Shown here: piece by piece, positions 22,161 through 33,300 of the stretch
Layout of the letters: each line of letters begins with the position of its first letter
Position numbering within the stretch: the first letter of the stretch is position 1
DNA from: Lunularia cruciata
Taxonomy: Eukaryota > Streptophyta > Marchantiopsida > Lunulariales > Lunulariaceae
DNA length: 64,000 nucleotides
NCBI GenBank assembly: GCA_948567375.1
Contig: OX419757.1
Coordinates: 10,540,001 to 10,604,000 of the forward strand
Direction: 5' to 3'
Program-made: the position numbers and the translations under genes
The notes under the pieces: model-generated
Databases searched by the model: none
Told to the model about the DNA's origin: nothing
Seen by the model: the letters and a program-made list of their open reading frames with translations, nothing else

Positions 22161-23235
22161 GGCTCACAATCCAAGTCAAACAGTTCAAGTCCATAGCCTG
22201 ACCTAACACCTAATGCATGGATGCCTCTGACACTATTAGAACAGCAGTAATACCGGTACAAAAACCCATCACCCGCTCTCTCTCGTCAGCATTGGACTCC
22301 ACCAACTGCTATAACTATGAGTCCCAAACCAGTCTAGGTCCTCCCTCTTGAAAAGCATGAGAGCTTGGGAAACTCATGAGTGTGGGAAATGCGGCTCTAG
22401 GCTGTCCAACTAGGTTCACCACTACCATAGATGACCTATCAGCCACTACCACTATCTGAGACTGATGCCCAACATCCAAGATATCATCAACAAGGATGTG
22501 GTCAAGTCGTTGAATCCCATCATAAGCACATTGTAGAACCTCTCTGGGTAAGAGGTTCGTCCACCAAAGACGAAGATGATGAGCCCATGATCCCACTCTA
22601 GCTGCATCTAACAATACAATAGGTCCTATCCAAGAATGGACATGATGTGTACTCACCACCACTTTGGTGCAACAATCATCCATCAAAGGCACGTTCTCCA
22701 AAAGGTAAGCAGGAGAAACAGACTGATGAACCTGGAGATGTCGTAGTATCCATAACATCTCCCAAAACACACCAAAACAAGGATCCTTAAGAGCCAAACC
22801 TCTACCAGCACGTGTATGCCCTTGACATGGCCATCTAGAAATCACCAAGTGAACAGGCCCATGCCTCTCTAGATCTTCCGCCCCCAATAAGGAAATGTTT
22901 GCTGGTAGTGCCTTTTGGTAAGCTTTGACTGCTGATATCGGTAATAACTTTGGATACCGATAGGCCAAGTGTGCCACATTATGTAGAGAGACTTGCCTTG
23001 CAGTCTCATCTCTCTCTACATACAAGTACCTTTGTACTCGTATACCCACCTGTAATACCGCAACTAGTCCGGTGTTAATCCCACCGAACAACTCCAATAG
23101 ACATATCCCCTCTACTGGATATTGCCAAGCAATGAATGTGAGATCCAAAGGTGTCAAAGGAATCGACTCTAGAGGCTCTTCCTCACACTCATCTCCTGAT
23201 GGTACAAAGGCTCCACTCCAAGCCTGTTGCACCAA
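22161..23235 (-). CDS. DNMT3-like DNA (cytosine-5) methyltransferase domain of a retrotransposon Pol
   Basis: Transfers a methyl group from S-adenosylmethionine to C5 of cytosine in DNA. The 306-codon frame 23235-22315 is the longest in the window. Motifs in canonical order: I (LLELFGGINTGL, residues 46-57), II (RYLYVE, 69-74), IV with the catalytic Cys (WPCQG, Cys137), VI (LENV, 179-182), VIII (GSWAHHLRLWWTNL, 215-228; first Arg changed to His220, Arg222 kept), late PTLMSFPSSHAF. Motif X (VLGQAMDLNCLTW) follows about 100 bp later, after three stop codons. The GIxxGL, GIxVxRY and DAxxxGSxAHxxRxxW context resembles DNMT3 more than CMT or MET1, and the order is not rearranged as in DRM. The protease upstream and RT downstream place it in Pol. 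The first ATG is arbitrary, as this is internal to a polyprotein. Possibly still catalytic; motif X is separated by stops. Confidence 0.85.
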
Positions 23236-24204
23236 CTGATCTGCATGTTACTGCAATGCCTCCTTGCAACACCTTGGATGTTCCATAAATGGAACACCAA
23301 GGTGGATAGAACAATCCCACTCGTACTCCAAATCCAAGTGATCTCCTTTGGTACTAGAGTATCCTCTGCATGGGCATTCCCTTCCAACAAATCACCAGGC
23401 CAAGTAATTGCACCACTAAAAGCTAAAACTGATGTTGCCATGGTCCTGAACTGTAGTGAGCCAAGATTGCCACTATTGAAGAATATTGGTAGGCAACATA
23501 CCTATCCCTCACTAGACTGCCAACCTGGTCTATAGGAGGTTTTCTCCTCCCAATAGTCAATATTGAAACCCATGGGGTATAACACTGCTCCCCCAACTAG
23601 CACATCATATGACTCAGCTATTGTCGCAATAGCTTGAGCTCTCACCACCGAGCTATCAATCATATGACCAGGCTGCCGCCTTCCCCAACATAAGAGGCTA
23701 TGCACCAAAGTCTAACAAGACTCCTTGTGGTGTATAGACCTTCCCTGAAGGCCCCACCAAATGGAAAATCCCCCTCTGGTTATCCAATAGGACAACACCA
23801 GGTGTGAACCGTGCTCTCTCAAACACCTGTCTAGTTGGCAACTCCTCCAGTCTAGCCGCCGCTGCCTACCATAAACCATTGGTCGCTGAATGAATCCCAT
23901 ACTCCTCAACCAAGTCAGCTCCACTATCAACCATCTATGCTCTAGTAGTAGGAACCACATCATCCCTACTCTCACACAATGTGGCAGCCAACCGGAACAC
24001 TGGGGTTGTGTCAACTCCCAATGTAAACATGTCATTGACTGAAAACAAAGGACACCGCATAATCAATTGAGCTGCCTCCAACATCATGCTAGACTCAGTC
24101 TGTGTAGTAGTAGGTAGCTGACTAGCAGGTAGTCTATCATGCACTCCATCACCACCTACCACACCTGCATTGGGACATCTAGGAACCATGGATGTTGTCT
24201 GCAA
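23236..24204 (-). pseudogene. Aspartic protease region
   Basis: Retropepsin-like domain that would cleave the polyprotein. The active-site region is GVLLDFGA (about 23724-23701; D-F-G-A for the usual D-[ST]-G-A), followed by a stop in place of Gln and PLMLGKAAAW. Downstream comes the conserved-looking DVLVGGAVLYPMGF and DYWEEKTSYRPGW at 23640-23520. Between AAAWSYD and AQAIATIAE the family spacer seems shortened, suggesting an internal deletion. 24204-23935 is an open N-terminal extension, and 23441-23169 is the linker into the methyltransferase. Several single stops, but the frame is continuous over most of the region. Confidence 0.65.
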
Positions 24205-24439
24205 TGCCTCAAATAGCGTGAAAGACTGGGGAAGTCTGGCCTATCTTCCAACCTCTCCTCTCTGTGGGTCCAACTCCACTGATGCTCTTTTAGGCTCAAG
24301 AGTACGTATTGCACTCCTAGTCACTACTACATATGCATCCACCTATGATGCTCCGCACATGAAGTCCAAAGCATCTTTGTCACCAGCATATGAAGTGGAA
24401 GCCTTAACAACCAAATCTGATCTCCTCTGAGGAATAGCC

Positions 24440-25992
24440 ATACTAGCCAATCTCTGCTCTTACTGCTCAATCCGAGTAGCCATAGCTATATCAGAAGTAA
24501 GGGTAGGTACCGCACCCCTACTAGGTGTAGATCCTCTACTACCACCTCTACCACCTTGTCTTCCATGAACTAGAACTCGTCTAGTACCTGCCCTAGCAGC
24601 CCTACCATTCCGTAACTCCGGGTGTAGGTCAAAAAATTGGTCACAAGTGTGACCAAATGCAATGCTCACACTGACTTTGTGTTGACTGTGATGCACCCAA
24701 GGTATCACGTCCACTACCTTGAGTACACTCTCTCCAATGGTGAGGTCCACCACAAGTCCAACAAGCAACACCGCCACTCACAGGCTGTTGCTGACCCGAA
24801 AATGAAGGTAAGGGTCTAACTCCACTAGGCTCCCCACTCGCTCCATAGGATCTGGCTGCCCACCCTGTCCTCGAAAACCAATTGGGTGTGGTGCACTCTA
24901 CTGCACTCTAGAAGAAGTAACAGATGTAGATGAGGTCTCCCTACCAAATCCAGATGTCACCACCCTCTCCTCCACCATGTTGAGCTCAATACGCTCAGCC
25001 AAACCAAAGACCACTGCCAAAGTAGGCAAAGTAGCCTATAATAACATAGCATCACAAACTCTACGTTGCAACTAAATGTCCAGTATCCCATACCAAAACT
25101 GGACTACCTAGGCCTCAATAACTCCTTGAGTGAAACTGATCAGCCGCCTCATGCGAGTGTATGCCTCACATAGGCTCTCTCTAGTCTTCCGCTAGAACTC
25201 TTGCAAGCTCCTTAGCTTGTCAATCCGCAGTCCCTGATAATTTTGCCTCAAACATAGGAAGAACTCCACCATGGGGTTAAACCCCGGTACCACACCACCT
25301 CTTGTAGCGGTACCTCCACTCGTGGTAACACTATCTCCAACTAGTGCACCTCCACTAGCTCCACCAACACTACTCAAGCTAGAACTCGTAGGTATAGCCG
25401 ATCTACTCCTAGCCACCGACCTTGAAGTGATAGAGACATAGTTTGAAGACCAATATTGTCTCCATAACTCAATCTCCTCCAAATGAGCTCTCCTAAACTC
25501 ATGGCAGTCATCCATCAGCGGACCCTCCAGATGCTGAAACAACCCCTTCCATGCCATGAAGGGTGTAAACAAAGTCAGGTTCCGCATCTGCTACAGATCA
25601 CACCAACTATCAAACTCTTGGATGAAGTTATCCAACTCAATGGTACCCACTGTACTAGAGTAACGCCTAGGGCCTTTGGAGGCCCCATAAATCTTGTCCA
25701 TGTCCCACAACATCAGTGCAGATATACCAAGTGCACTCTCAACTGAATCAACTCCTATGTCAAACTCCAACTCAGAGTCAATCTCCTCCCTCATTGGGAC
25801 CTTATATACAGGTTGATACTGAGTACCACTTTGAGTAAATCCACCATGTATTGTAGGGCTATCTCCTTTGAAATCTCCAAAGAACTCCATTGTGACAAAG
25901 TAATTGCAACCACAACCGCAACAACAAACCGGAACCACAAATTGCAATTGTAAGTCACAACCGCAAGTACCCCACCAAGTGCCAATTACCAA
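24440..25992 (-). pseudogene. Gag with zinc knuckle (methyltransferase element)
   Basis: Capsid/nucleocapsid gene. Start region near 25992-25885; the second Met context gives MEFFGDFKGD. The capsid-like part runs from about 25650 (LDNFIQEFDSWCDL) through MAWKGLFQHLEGPLMDDC, a Ser/Gly/Thr-rich linker, then FLCLRQNYQGL and a stretch KTRESLCEAYTRMRRLI at about 25190-25140. A zinc knuckle CWTCGGPHHWREC at 24763-24725 is one residue shorter than the C-x2-C-x4-H-x4-C standard. A Gly/Arg-rich tail follows (24600-24520). Stops at 25590, 25190 and others; frameshift before the knuckle. Confidence 0.65.
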
Positions 25993-26660
25993 CTAAGCAC
26001 CACCCACTAATGTAACTCTAACCGAGATAACTACACTAGGGGAAAGTGAAACCTATAACATGCCATCACAACATGCACTCTCACGGTCTATAGGTCATCA
26101 CTTCTTGCCTCACCAGAGAGAAACAAAGGTAGTCTAATTGGTCATCACTCCAGCCTCACTACCAAGAGCACACCAAAGCACCAATGCTCAAAAGTCATGG
26201 CACCTCACACAAACGTGGTGCACAAATAGGAAGCAAAGAATGGAGGGGATCTAATCACAAGAAATCTAAACAAAAACCCTCTATCTCATAAAACAACATG
26301 GGACTGACTCTACCACCATTTAGCATTTGACATAAAAGAAGTTTGTATCTAAGTCCTAAGCTACCAAGATCACCAAGAATGGGATCAAAATGCCTCTCCT
26401 AGCCAAAGCTACATGTGTATAGATAACAATGGCACAATCACTAGGACAACAAGTGAGGGTGGACCAATTGGCTAGGGCACCAGTCTAGGAACAAGAGATC
26501 TGGGAGTCAAACCCTATTGCGCACAATCTAGCAAGAAAGGTAGATTTTGCCAACCAATGACCAAGATCTACTCTAAACTAGTTAGCCTCACGCTAGCAAG
26601 CAGGCTTGTTGGCCCTTCTAGGCCTTTGTAGCCTCTCATAGCCCACAGCCCTATGCCTCA
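25993..26660 (-). other. Leader of the methyltransferase element, non-coding
   Basis: Between gag and the 5' LTR. It contains no open frame of note. At 26060-26300 it shares a patchy pattern (AACATGCAC, GGTCATCAC, GGATC-AATCA) with R2 at 11097-11260 and 60890-61040. A tRNA-like segment lies at 26452-26516. I could not identify a convincing primer-binding site, so the inner LTR edge is uncertain. Confidence 0.4.
26452..26516 (+). other. tRNA-like (SINE-head-like) fossil
   Basis: TGGACCAATTGGCTAGGGCA resembles an A box / D arm, CCAGTCTAGGAACAAG an anticodon arm that no longer pairs well, and GGAGTCAAACCC a B box. Arms are degraded and no acceptor stem is evident, so this is not a functional tRNA. 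It could be the head of a tRNA-derived SINE, or a fragment captured in the element leader. Confidence 0.3.
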
Positions 26661-27720
26661 AAGTCTCTAAATGCCAAATGAGGCCTTTCTTCTTGCCACT
26701 TTGAACCTCCTCCAAAATCTGGCAAAACTCCTCCAAACTTGCAAAAGTCCTCCTCCAACTTGCAAAAGTCCTCCAAACTAGTAAAACTCCTCCAAATCTG
26801 GCCAAAATCTGACAAAAATCTGACATAAAATCCAGCCAAAATCTGACATAAAATCTAATGTAAACCCTAAAGTTGACTGACCGCCAAATCCCCCGCTAAC
26901 TTTCCACTCGAACCAAATTGAAAACACAAGTTTCTCCAAATCACAAATTCATTAGAATAGCTTCCCAACTCCACCTTCAAATCCACTTTCTGACCCCAAC
27001 TCGTAACAAATTGGTCATGCTTTCACCTCTTGAGCTCAAAATCATAACCACTACTTGAAATTTGCTCCTTTGAAATTTTTTGTGCTCAAAAATTGGCCAA
27101 TGCTTCCGCACACCGCCTACCTTACTGCCAAATCTGCATCAATTGAATGAGCTTCTACACACTAGGGAAAACTAAACTTGAATTGAGCTACTAACGATCC
27201 ACCGAGCTTGGAGATACCACCAATGTTCAAAGTTCTTGCACCTAATTTCCCCCTGATTTGACTTCTCTGATGTAAACAGATTGTTTACCACTCTCAACTC
27301 AACTCAACTTAGATCAATACTTGATTTGTCATTCTATAAATTGCTAACAACTGGGCACTGATTATAGTCAAGGCACACCCACTCTAGCTAAGAGAATCCT
27401 AGTGATGCTCGCCAGCCTTTGTCCACCATAGCCAGGAACTCGAAGGCTCAACATCAGAGAAGTGAGCTCTCTGGAGCTGCACTTTGAAAGTATACCTCTT
27501 GGACTTGAGATAGGTTTGAACCCTAATAGTCCTCTGATGGCACAGTCAATGGTGCAAACGGTGCAGAGTGATGGTGGGCCCCACCATGAAATCAGTACCC
27601 CAAACACAAAATTTGACCGTCGGAAAGTAGTCTTTGAGAAACTACTGAAATAACTCTAACTATTATCACTAGAACTCCAATGTTTGAGCATCTAGATGTG
27701 ACACTACAAATGGCATGGCA
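26661..27720 (-). repeat. 5' LTR of the methyltransferase element
   Basis: Matches 1-985 along its length. On the minus strand it starts TGCCATGCCATTTGTAGTG at 27720 next to the duplication TGTGA. The inner edge is an estimate: the similarity to copy 1 begins at AATGAGGCCTTTCTT (26677) but copy 1 is cut by the window there. Contains short tandem CTCCAAA-type repeats at 26705-26800 and a (CTCAA)n tract near 27294. Confidence 0.65.
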
Positions 27721-27725
27721 TGTGA

Positions 27726-28310
27726 TCAAGAAGAAGGAAGTCCTTGGCAAGAAGCAAAGGAAGGCCAATGTGTTGGTAGGTGTTACCCAATAAGAGATTG
27801 TATCAGATTTAGCTTTAGCTAAAGCAAATTCCACTTTCAAGTAGCTTTGGGAATACAACAAGCTCTACATATGTCAACTAGCATTGGCACTCCAAAAGGT
27901 ACAAAAGAGAAACCTACCTAAAGTTCTAGCCATTTATAGGATAGAACTTGAAGACTTAGGCTCTCTAGAAGTAGAAGTGGAAATCAAGGGATGTATGATC
28001 CAGTCCATACCTCTCAATTTTGGCTCAAGGGAGAATGTGATGACAAAATATATTGCTCACAAATTAGCATATACTACCTTTGAACCTACTCCTTTCATAT
28101 TGAAATTTGCTAATCAAACACAAAGGAGATCCCTAGGAATGATGTCAAAGGTCCTTACCATTATCAAAGGAGAGGCATTGTGCTTCACCCATTGAACAAA
28201 AAAAGCTATACACTACTGATTGGTACACCACAGTTGTATGGTGCTCTAGTTAGTGTAGATTGGCATCATTATATGCTACATTTTTGAGATTGTACATAAT
28301 CACATTCCAA
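27726..28310 (+). pseudogene. Aspartic protease region of element G1
   Basis: Continuation of G1 gag-pol after the methyltransferase insertion. The open part 27884-28195 (103 codons) carries PLNFGSRENVMTKY, corresponding to the retropepsin active site with the catalytic Asp changed to Asn and Ser to Phe, then PFILKFANQTQRRSLGMMSK, the usual ILxxANQxxRxxLG segment. It would have processed the polyprotein; now inactive by sequence. Confidence 0.65.
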
Positions 28311-29330
28311 GCCAATGGTGTTATCTTGGAAAGAAATTCAATGTTTGGGAGAAATTGTGTCACTAGAAGAAGACTACACACATAGTAATTCTAGTCATTG
28401 CAAAATGACATTAGAAGAGGAAGTTGAGGTGCACTACTTAGAGTGCTATCAGATCAAAAAGAAGCCGAGTGCAACCTATAGTTGGAGAGGAAAGAGGAAA
28501 AAATTTTAGTACTCAAAATGATTCAAGTTAGTTGATGGCATTATCAACCCATATGATTGTCAAGAGGTTTTGTTAGTAGAAGGGAAGGCACTGAATCTGT
28601 CCAACTACATATCACAAGAAGAATGTGAAGGATATGTAGCACTGTTCCAAGAGTATCATGAAGTTTTTGCCTGGAAGATTGAGCAAATGCCTAGCATACC
28701 ACATTAGTTTGGTGAACATTACATTGATTTTGAACATTACATTGGCACTGCACCCTCTGTGCCAATGAGACAGCACTAGTACCAACTCAACCCCAAGTAC
28801 ATGCTCCTAGTGAAAGATGAAATAGATAAGTACCTCCAAGTTGGCATATTCTTCCTATGCTTACCAGCAAATGGATGTCTCCCCTTGTGGTCGTACCTAA
28901 GAGAAAGATAGGAAAGATTTGAGTTTGTGAAGATCTCAAGAAGTTAAATGCAGGTAGAAAGAAGGATCACCATTCTCTACCCTTCACTAGTACAACCCTA
29001 GATCAGGTTGCAGGCCATGAGTGCTATAATTTCTTGGATGGATTTTCATGATACAATCAAGTGACCATTCTAGAAGAGGATAGGGACAAGACTACCTTCA
29101 CCACCAATTTGGGCACCTATGATTACAACCAAATGCCATTCATGTTATGCAATGCACTTGCAACTTTTAAGAGGATGATGAAAACCAACTTCAAGGATTA
29201 CATGTGCAAGTTTATGGAGATCTTTATAGATAATTGTGTGTCTTTGGAAAGCAAGGGAAGCATCTCTCCTTCTTGAGGAAAACATTGGAAAGATGCCAAT
29301 CCACTAGATATTATCTTCACACCTAGAGAA
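28311..29330 (+). pseudogene. Reverse transcriptase of element G1
   Basis: Pre-RT and RT. In order: LFQEYHEVFAWKIEQMP (about 28650), NPKYMLLVKDEIDKYLQVG (28790), frameshifted central palm, then the open piece 29061-29276 with ILEEDRDKTTFTTNLGTYDYN and MPFMLCNALATFKRMM. The catalytic box reads FIDN where F/YxDD is expected, so the second Asp is lost. Multiple shifts and stops. Ty3/gypsy type by the domain order protease, RT, RNase H. Confidence 0.7.
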
Positions 29331-29903
29331 GTGCTACCTCACTATGAGTGAAGGAATACTCCTTGGACACCAAGTATTCAGTAGAGGTATGGAAGTAGAT
29401 GTCAAAAGGGTCAAAGTGATCAAGGCTTTGAAAGCACCAAGGAACTTGAGAGAACTTTGGCATTTTTAGGACATATAGGTTACTGTAGGAGGTTGATTGC
29501 ATAGTATGCAACCTTGGTAGCATTGCTCACCAAACTACTAAAGAAATCAAAAGAGTATGTGTGGTCAACAAAACAAGAGCAGACCTTCACAGTAATGCAA
29601 ACCAAGTTACTAGAAGCACCTATCATATGAGCACCTGATTGGGATAGGTTGTTTCATGTGCATGTAGATACTTCTTCAACAATGATAAGAGTACTTCTTA
29701 GTCAAAATCAAAGTAGTAAATTGGATTTCCCAATCTATTTTGCTAGACAACTACTAGATGGTGAGAAAAAGTACACCACTACCAAAAAAAGAGGCAATTA
29801 GGATGGTTTATGCATGTAAAAAAGTTGTCATTATGTGCTAGGTTACAAGTTTATGTTTCATGTACATCATTTTGCACTACAACACCCAGTGAAGAAAGCC
29901 AAT
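29331..29903 (+). pseudogene. RNase H region of element G1, first part
   Basis: Broken frames show EGILLGHQVFSRGMEVD (about 29350), KAPRNLREL, then LLEAPIIxAPDWDRLFHVHVDTSS (29605-29675) and LDFPIYFARQLLDGEKKYTTT (29720-29785), the gypsy RNase H pattern. It ends in KKAN at 29903 where LTR D is inserted; the next codons GTA ACC (VT) continue at 41300. Confidence 0.7.
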
Positions 29904-30375
29904 TGTGTTACCCACATTTTTTTTGTTGAGTTTTAAAGAAAAAGTGTATTGTTGAAGCCAAATTAAAGAAAAGAAAAGAAGAATGGTGTCTTTGGATCCT
30001 ACCCAAGGAAGTCGACTTCATGTTAGGAGAAGAAGGACTCAGATTGGATTGGAAGGGTGGTAGACCCAAAGTAAGGATACTTTGCATTGGAATGATCAAC
30101 CCAATCCACAGAAACCTTAACAACTTTTACTTAGGCTGAACCAATCAAGAAGGTACATGCAATAAACATGGCTTCTTTGTGAGTAGGATAAATTTGAGAG
30201 TAATAGGAATAAGTCATGAAAAATGCATGAGTTGCAATTGATGCTTGACTAAAGAATGACTAAGAATCAAAGAAGTATAACATCAAGACTTTGTGAATCA
30301 TTTGTGAATCAAAGGGAATTTTTCAATGCTGAATCATTATACTACTCCTCTTAAGAGTTGTCCCAAAGGAGTTAG

Positions 30376-33300
30376 TGTGGTGCCCACATTTTTTGTTTTT
30401 TTTCAAAATAAAGAAGAAGAAGTGTATAGAGAAGTCGGATTGCACCTGTATGGCCAAAGAAGGCAAAGAAAAGGGTCTTCGGGATGAAACCCAAAGTAAA
30501 GTGACTTCAAGTCATAAGGCAAAGTACTCGGAAATGCCCTATCAGCATACAACCCGAAGTAAGGAATCTTTGTATCGGGAGGAGCTCAACTCGAGGCAAA
30601 GACAGTCTAACAACCTTTCGTCGGGGCGAGAAATTCAAGAAGGGACCGTTCAAAACCGGTGGCCCATATGCGTGAAGTACGATTGACAGTGACAGGCGCA
30701 TGCAAGAGGTGTGATTTCTTGGTAGAAACTTGAATTGAAGAGAGACAAAAAAAGCGCAACTCTATACAAATCGGGCTCACGACAAAGCAATGTCGAGCAA
30801 TTTTCCTTTGCAGTTGAGAAGTTGTCCTGCAGGTGATCATGGGAAGGGAAATAGAGTTGAAGATGCACTAGTGTGTAAGGGAGAAGTCGAGAGAGTGAAA
30901 CCGAGAGACATCAAGAAAGCAGGAGAGATGGGAGGAGGAAAGAAGAACTCCAAATTTGTAGTGTGGAATCATGCGATTCAGAGACTAGATGTGATCGCAA
31001 GAATCAAAGTCTTGAGCCGACTTTGGATCATGTTCTTGGCATGGAATTGGAATGTCAGTTTTCCAGTTTTTCATGATTAAGATTATCGAGAGCAAGTGTC
31101 TCGATGGCCCCAAGAAAGAATGGAAGAGAGGAAATACGGCTCGATGGATAGGGTCGGATTGGAGATTAGTGCTCGGGAGAGAAGCAAGCACGGAGCAGGG
31201 TGCCACATTCTTGGGTAAGAGAGAAGTAGCAAAAGAAACTCAGGAAGTGAGAGATACTTTCTCTTCAAAGAGAACAAAGAATGGGTATAAGGTTGAGAGT
31301 TACAAGGATCCAATGAAGAGAGGGATTGTGAGTGCTCTCATGGCAATCCTGAAGCCGGAGAGAACGACTTATGTGATGAAACACCAAGCGGTGTTCTTCC
31401 ATAAGCTATTTGCAGGAGAACCAATCAACTGGGCGAGGTACTTCCATGGAAGGATGAGACAAATGGTATGGAATTTGTGGGATAAATTACCTCCACATTA
31501 CATCGTGCCGTTTGCAACACACTTTTACCTTGGGTTGAATTTGCTCAACTCGGCAGAGCAAAATCAAATGGTGTCTTACTTCCATCCCGACTTAAGAAGA
31601 GAAGTCGATATGGAAGAGCAATAGTATATTCTTCAAATTTGGAGCACAGATGAGTACTACACGAAGATGGGGAAGAGCGTAGAGATAGAAGCGAGTACTC
31701 CAAAGTTGAAGAAGCGGAGTCGGCAAGGAGAAGCTGAAGATAAGACAAGACCTCGGAAGACCAAGAGAGGAAACCCAAGGAGAGGCATGGTGGTGATCAC
31801 GTCAGAAGACAAAGACACGGAAGTTGAAGCCGAGTGCAAGTCCAAAGACTCAAAATCCAAGGAAGAACTAGAGCTAACGCTGCAAAGTGGAGATACAAGT
31901 AGCGACAGCAATGAAGGTGGAAAAATGACGTTGGTACCAGCTACTGCATTAGAAGAGGAAGTTTGGGTGGAGCTCGAGCCAGAAGATAATACAAAGTTGG
32001 AGGATGAGATACTTGAGCCCAAGGAGCAAAAGTATGCGCTTCAGAGGGGAGTTCATTCAAGACGTAAGGTGAAGTGTGAAGCAGGTCCAAGTAAGGCAAA
32101 GGAAGAAGTGAATGAAAGCTCAGGAAGTGAGGCGTTGATTCCGATATGAAGACTGCATAGAAGAAGGCGAGTATCGGGTGAACAAGAAGTAAGGAAGGAG
32201 ATTGCTATGCAGGAGGAAGTAGTTGCAAGCAATGGTGTGGAGTACCTGCGGGAGATCGTTGTTGGTGACGTTGGAGCACAGGAAGAAGGAGATGCAGTCG
32301 ACATGTCCAGAGGCAAAGACTGTTTTATAGGTGTTATCAAGATTAGAAGAAGAAAACTCGGAATCGAAGAAGATTATAACCCGAGGTGAGGAGGAAAGGA
32401 AAATATTGCAAGGAGAGGTAGTAGTGAAGGGTCAAGTAATTGAAGACTTGAAGAGAGAAGTGATGTATCAAGAGGAACTTGTTAAGAAGAGTGACATAGC
32501 GAGGGAAAGACAAGTAGCAGAGTATGAAATCTTGAAGTAGCAGTTTGTTGATTCTAGATTAGAACTTATCCATGCTATGGCGAGGGTAGCAGCGAAGGAA
32601 CAAGAGCTCGATAGAGTAATGGAGAGCATAGAAGAGAAGAAGCAACTCTGGCAAAGGGAGTTGGCAGTAAGATATAGGGAAGAAGAGAGATTACGAGAGT
32701 TACTTCGTAATCAGGAGGAGATGATTGAGCAGAAGGAGAAGGAGAAAGAAACGGTGAAAGCCGAGTTCAAAGCGGAATTGGTGATGTACAGAGAGGATTG
32801 GCTTGCAGATCAGGAGCGTGAAAGGAAGATGAGATTGGAGCCATTGAAGGAGATTGTCCTCAGAATGAACGTGATGCTAAGTACAGAGGCCAGCATTTGG
32901 ATTGAAGAGACGAGGCTGCACGAGTTGAAGTTGTTGGTGCAGGAGACAAGGAGGAGACAGGCAAAGGACACTGATTTGAATGCTCTATTGATAAGTCTCA
33001 GGACTTGTGTAGATAGGAAATACTAGAGGTAGAAGATAATATCACAATTAGATTAGACTTAGTGAAGTTGGATATAGATACACTTCGGAAGGATGTAAGA
33101 GCAAAACCCAAAGTCGATGAAGTAGGAGTGTCATCGGAATTACCAATGGAGACAATAGAGAAGAGTGAGTCGGGAGATAAGGAGTTAGATAGATTACCCT
33201 CTAGGGGAATGTTGGATCAGGAAAGAGAATTGCTTGATTTGGTAGAGGAAGTAGGAGTTAAGAAACCCAAGGACAAAGTAGTAGGGAGTAAGTTACTTCG

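Larger units (their letters stand above)
17136..27720 (-). mobile_element. Ty3/gypsy retrotransposon encoding a DNA cytosine methyltransferase
   Basis: A 10.6-kb minus-strand element inserted in G1's gag-pol. Minus-strand order: 5' LTR, leader, gag with zinc knuckle, protease, C5 methyltransferase, RT, RNase H, integrase, PHD-like finger, polypurine tract, 3' LTR. RT before integrase makes it Ty3/gypsy. Target duplication: TGTGA at 27721-27725 against TGTG (one base lost) at 17132-17135. Removing it gives GTC AAT GGT GTG ATC AAG AAG in G1's frame, which supports the ends. The methyltransferase lies between protease and RT, not appended at an end, so it was part of the polyprotein. All other domains contain stops or shifts. 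Confidence 0.85.

Noticed and set aside
22315-23235. Methyltransferase as a host DRM-type gene or bacterial contamination
   Set aside because: Motif order is not rearranged as in DRM, and protease and RT flank it on the same strand inside a bounded insertion.
28315-28509. Separate gene in the G1 protease-RT interval
   Set aside because: It is the polyprotein linker of G1, in line with the following RT motifs.
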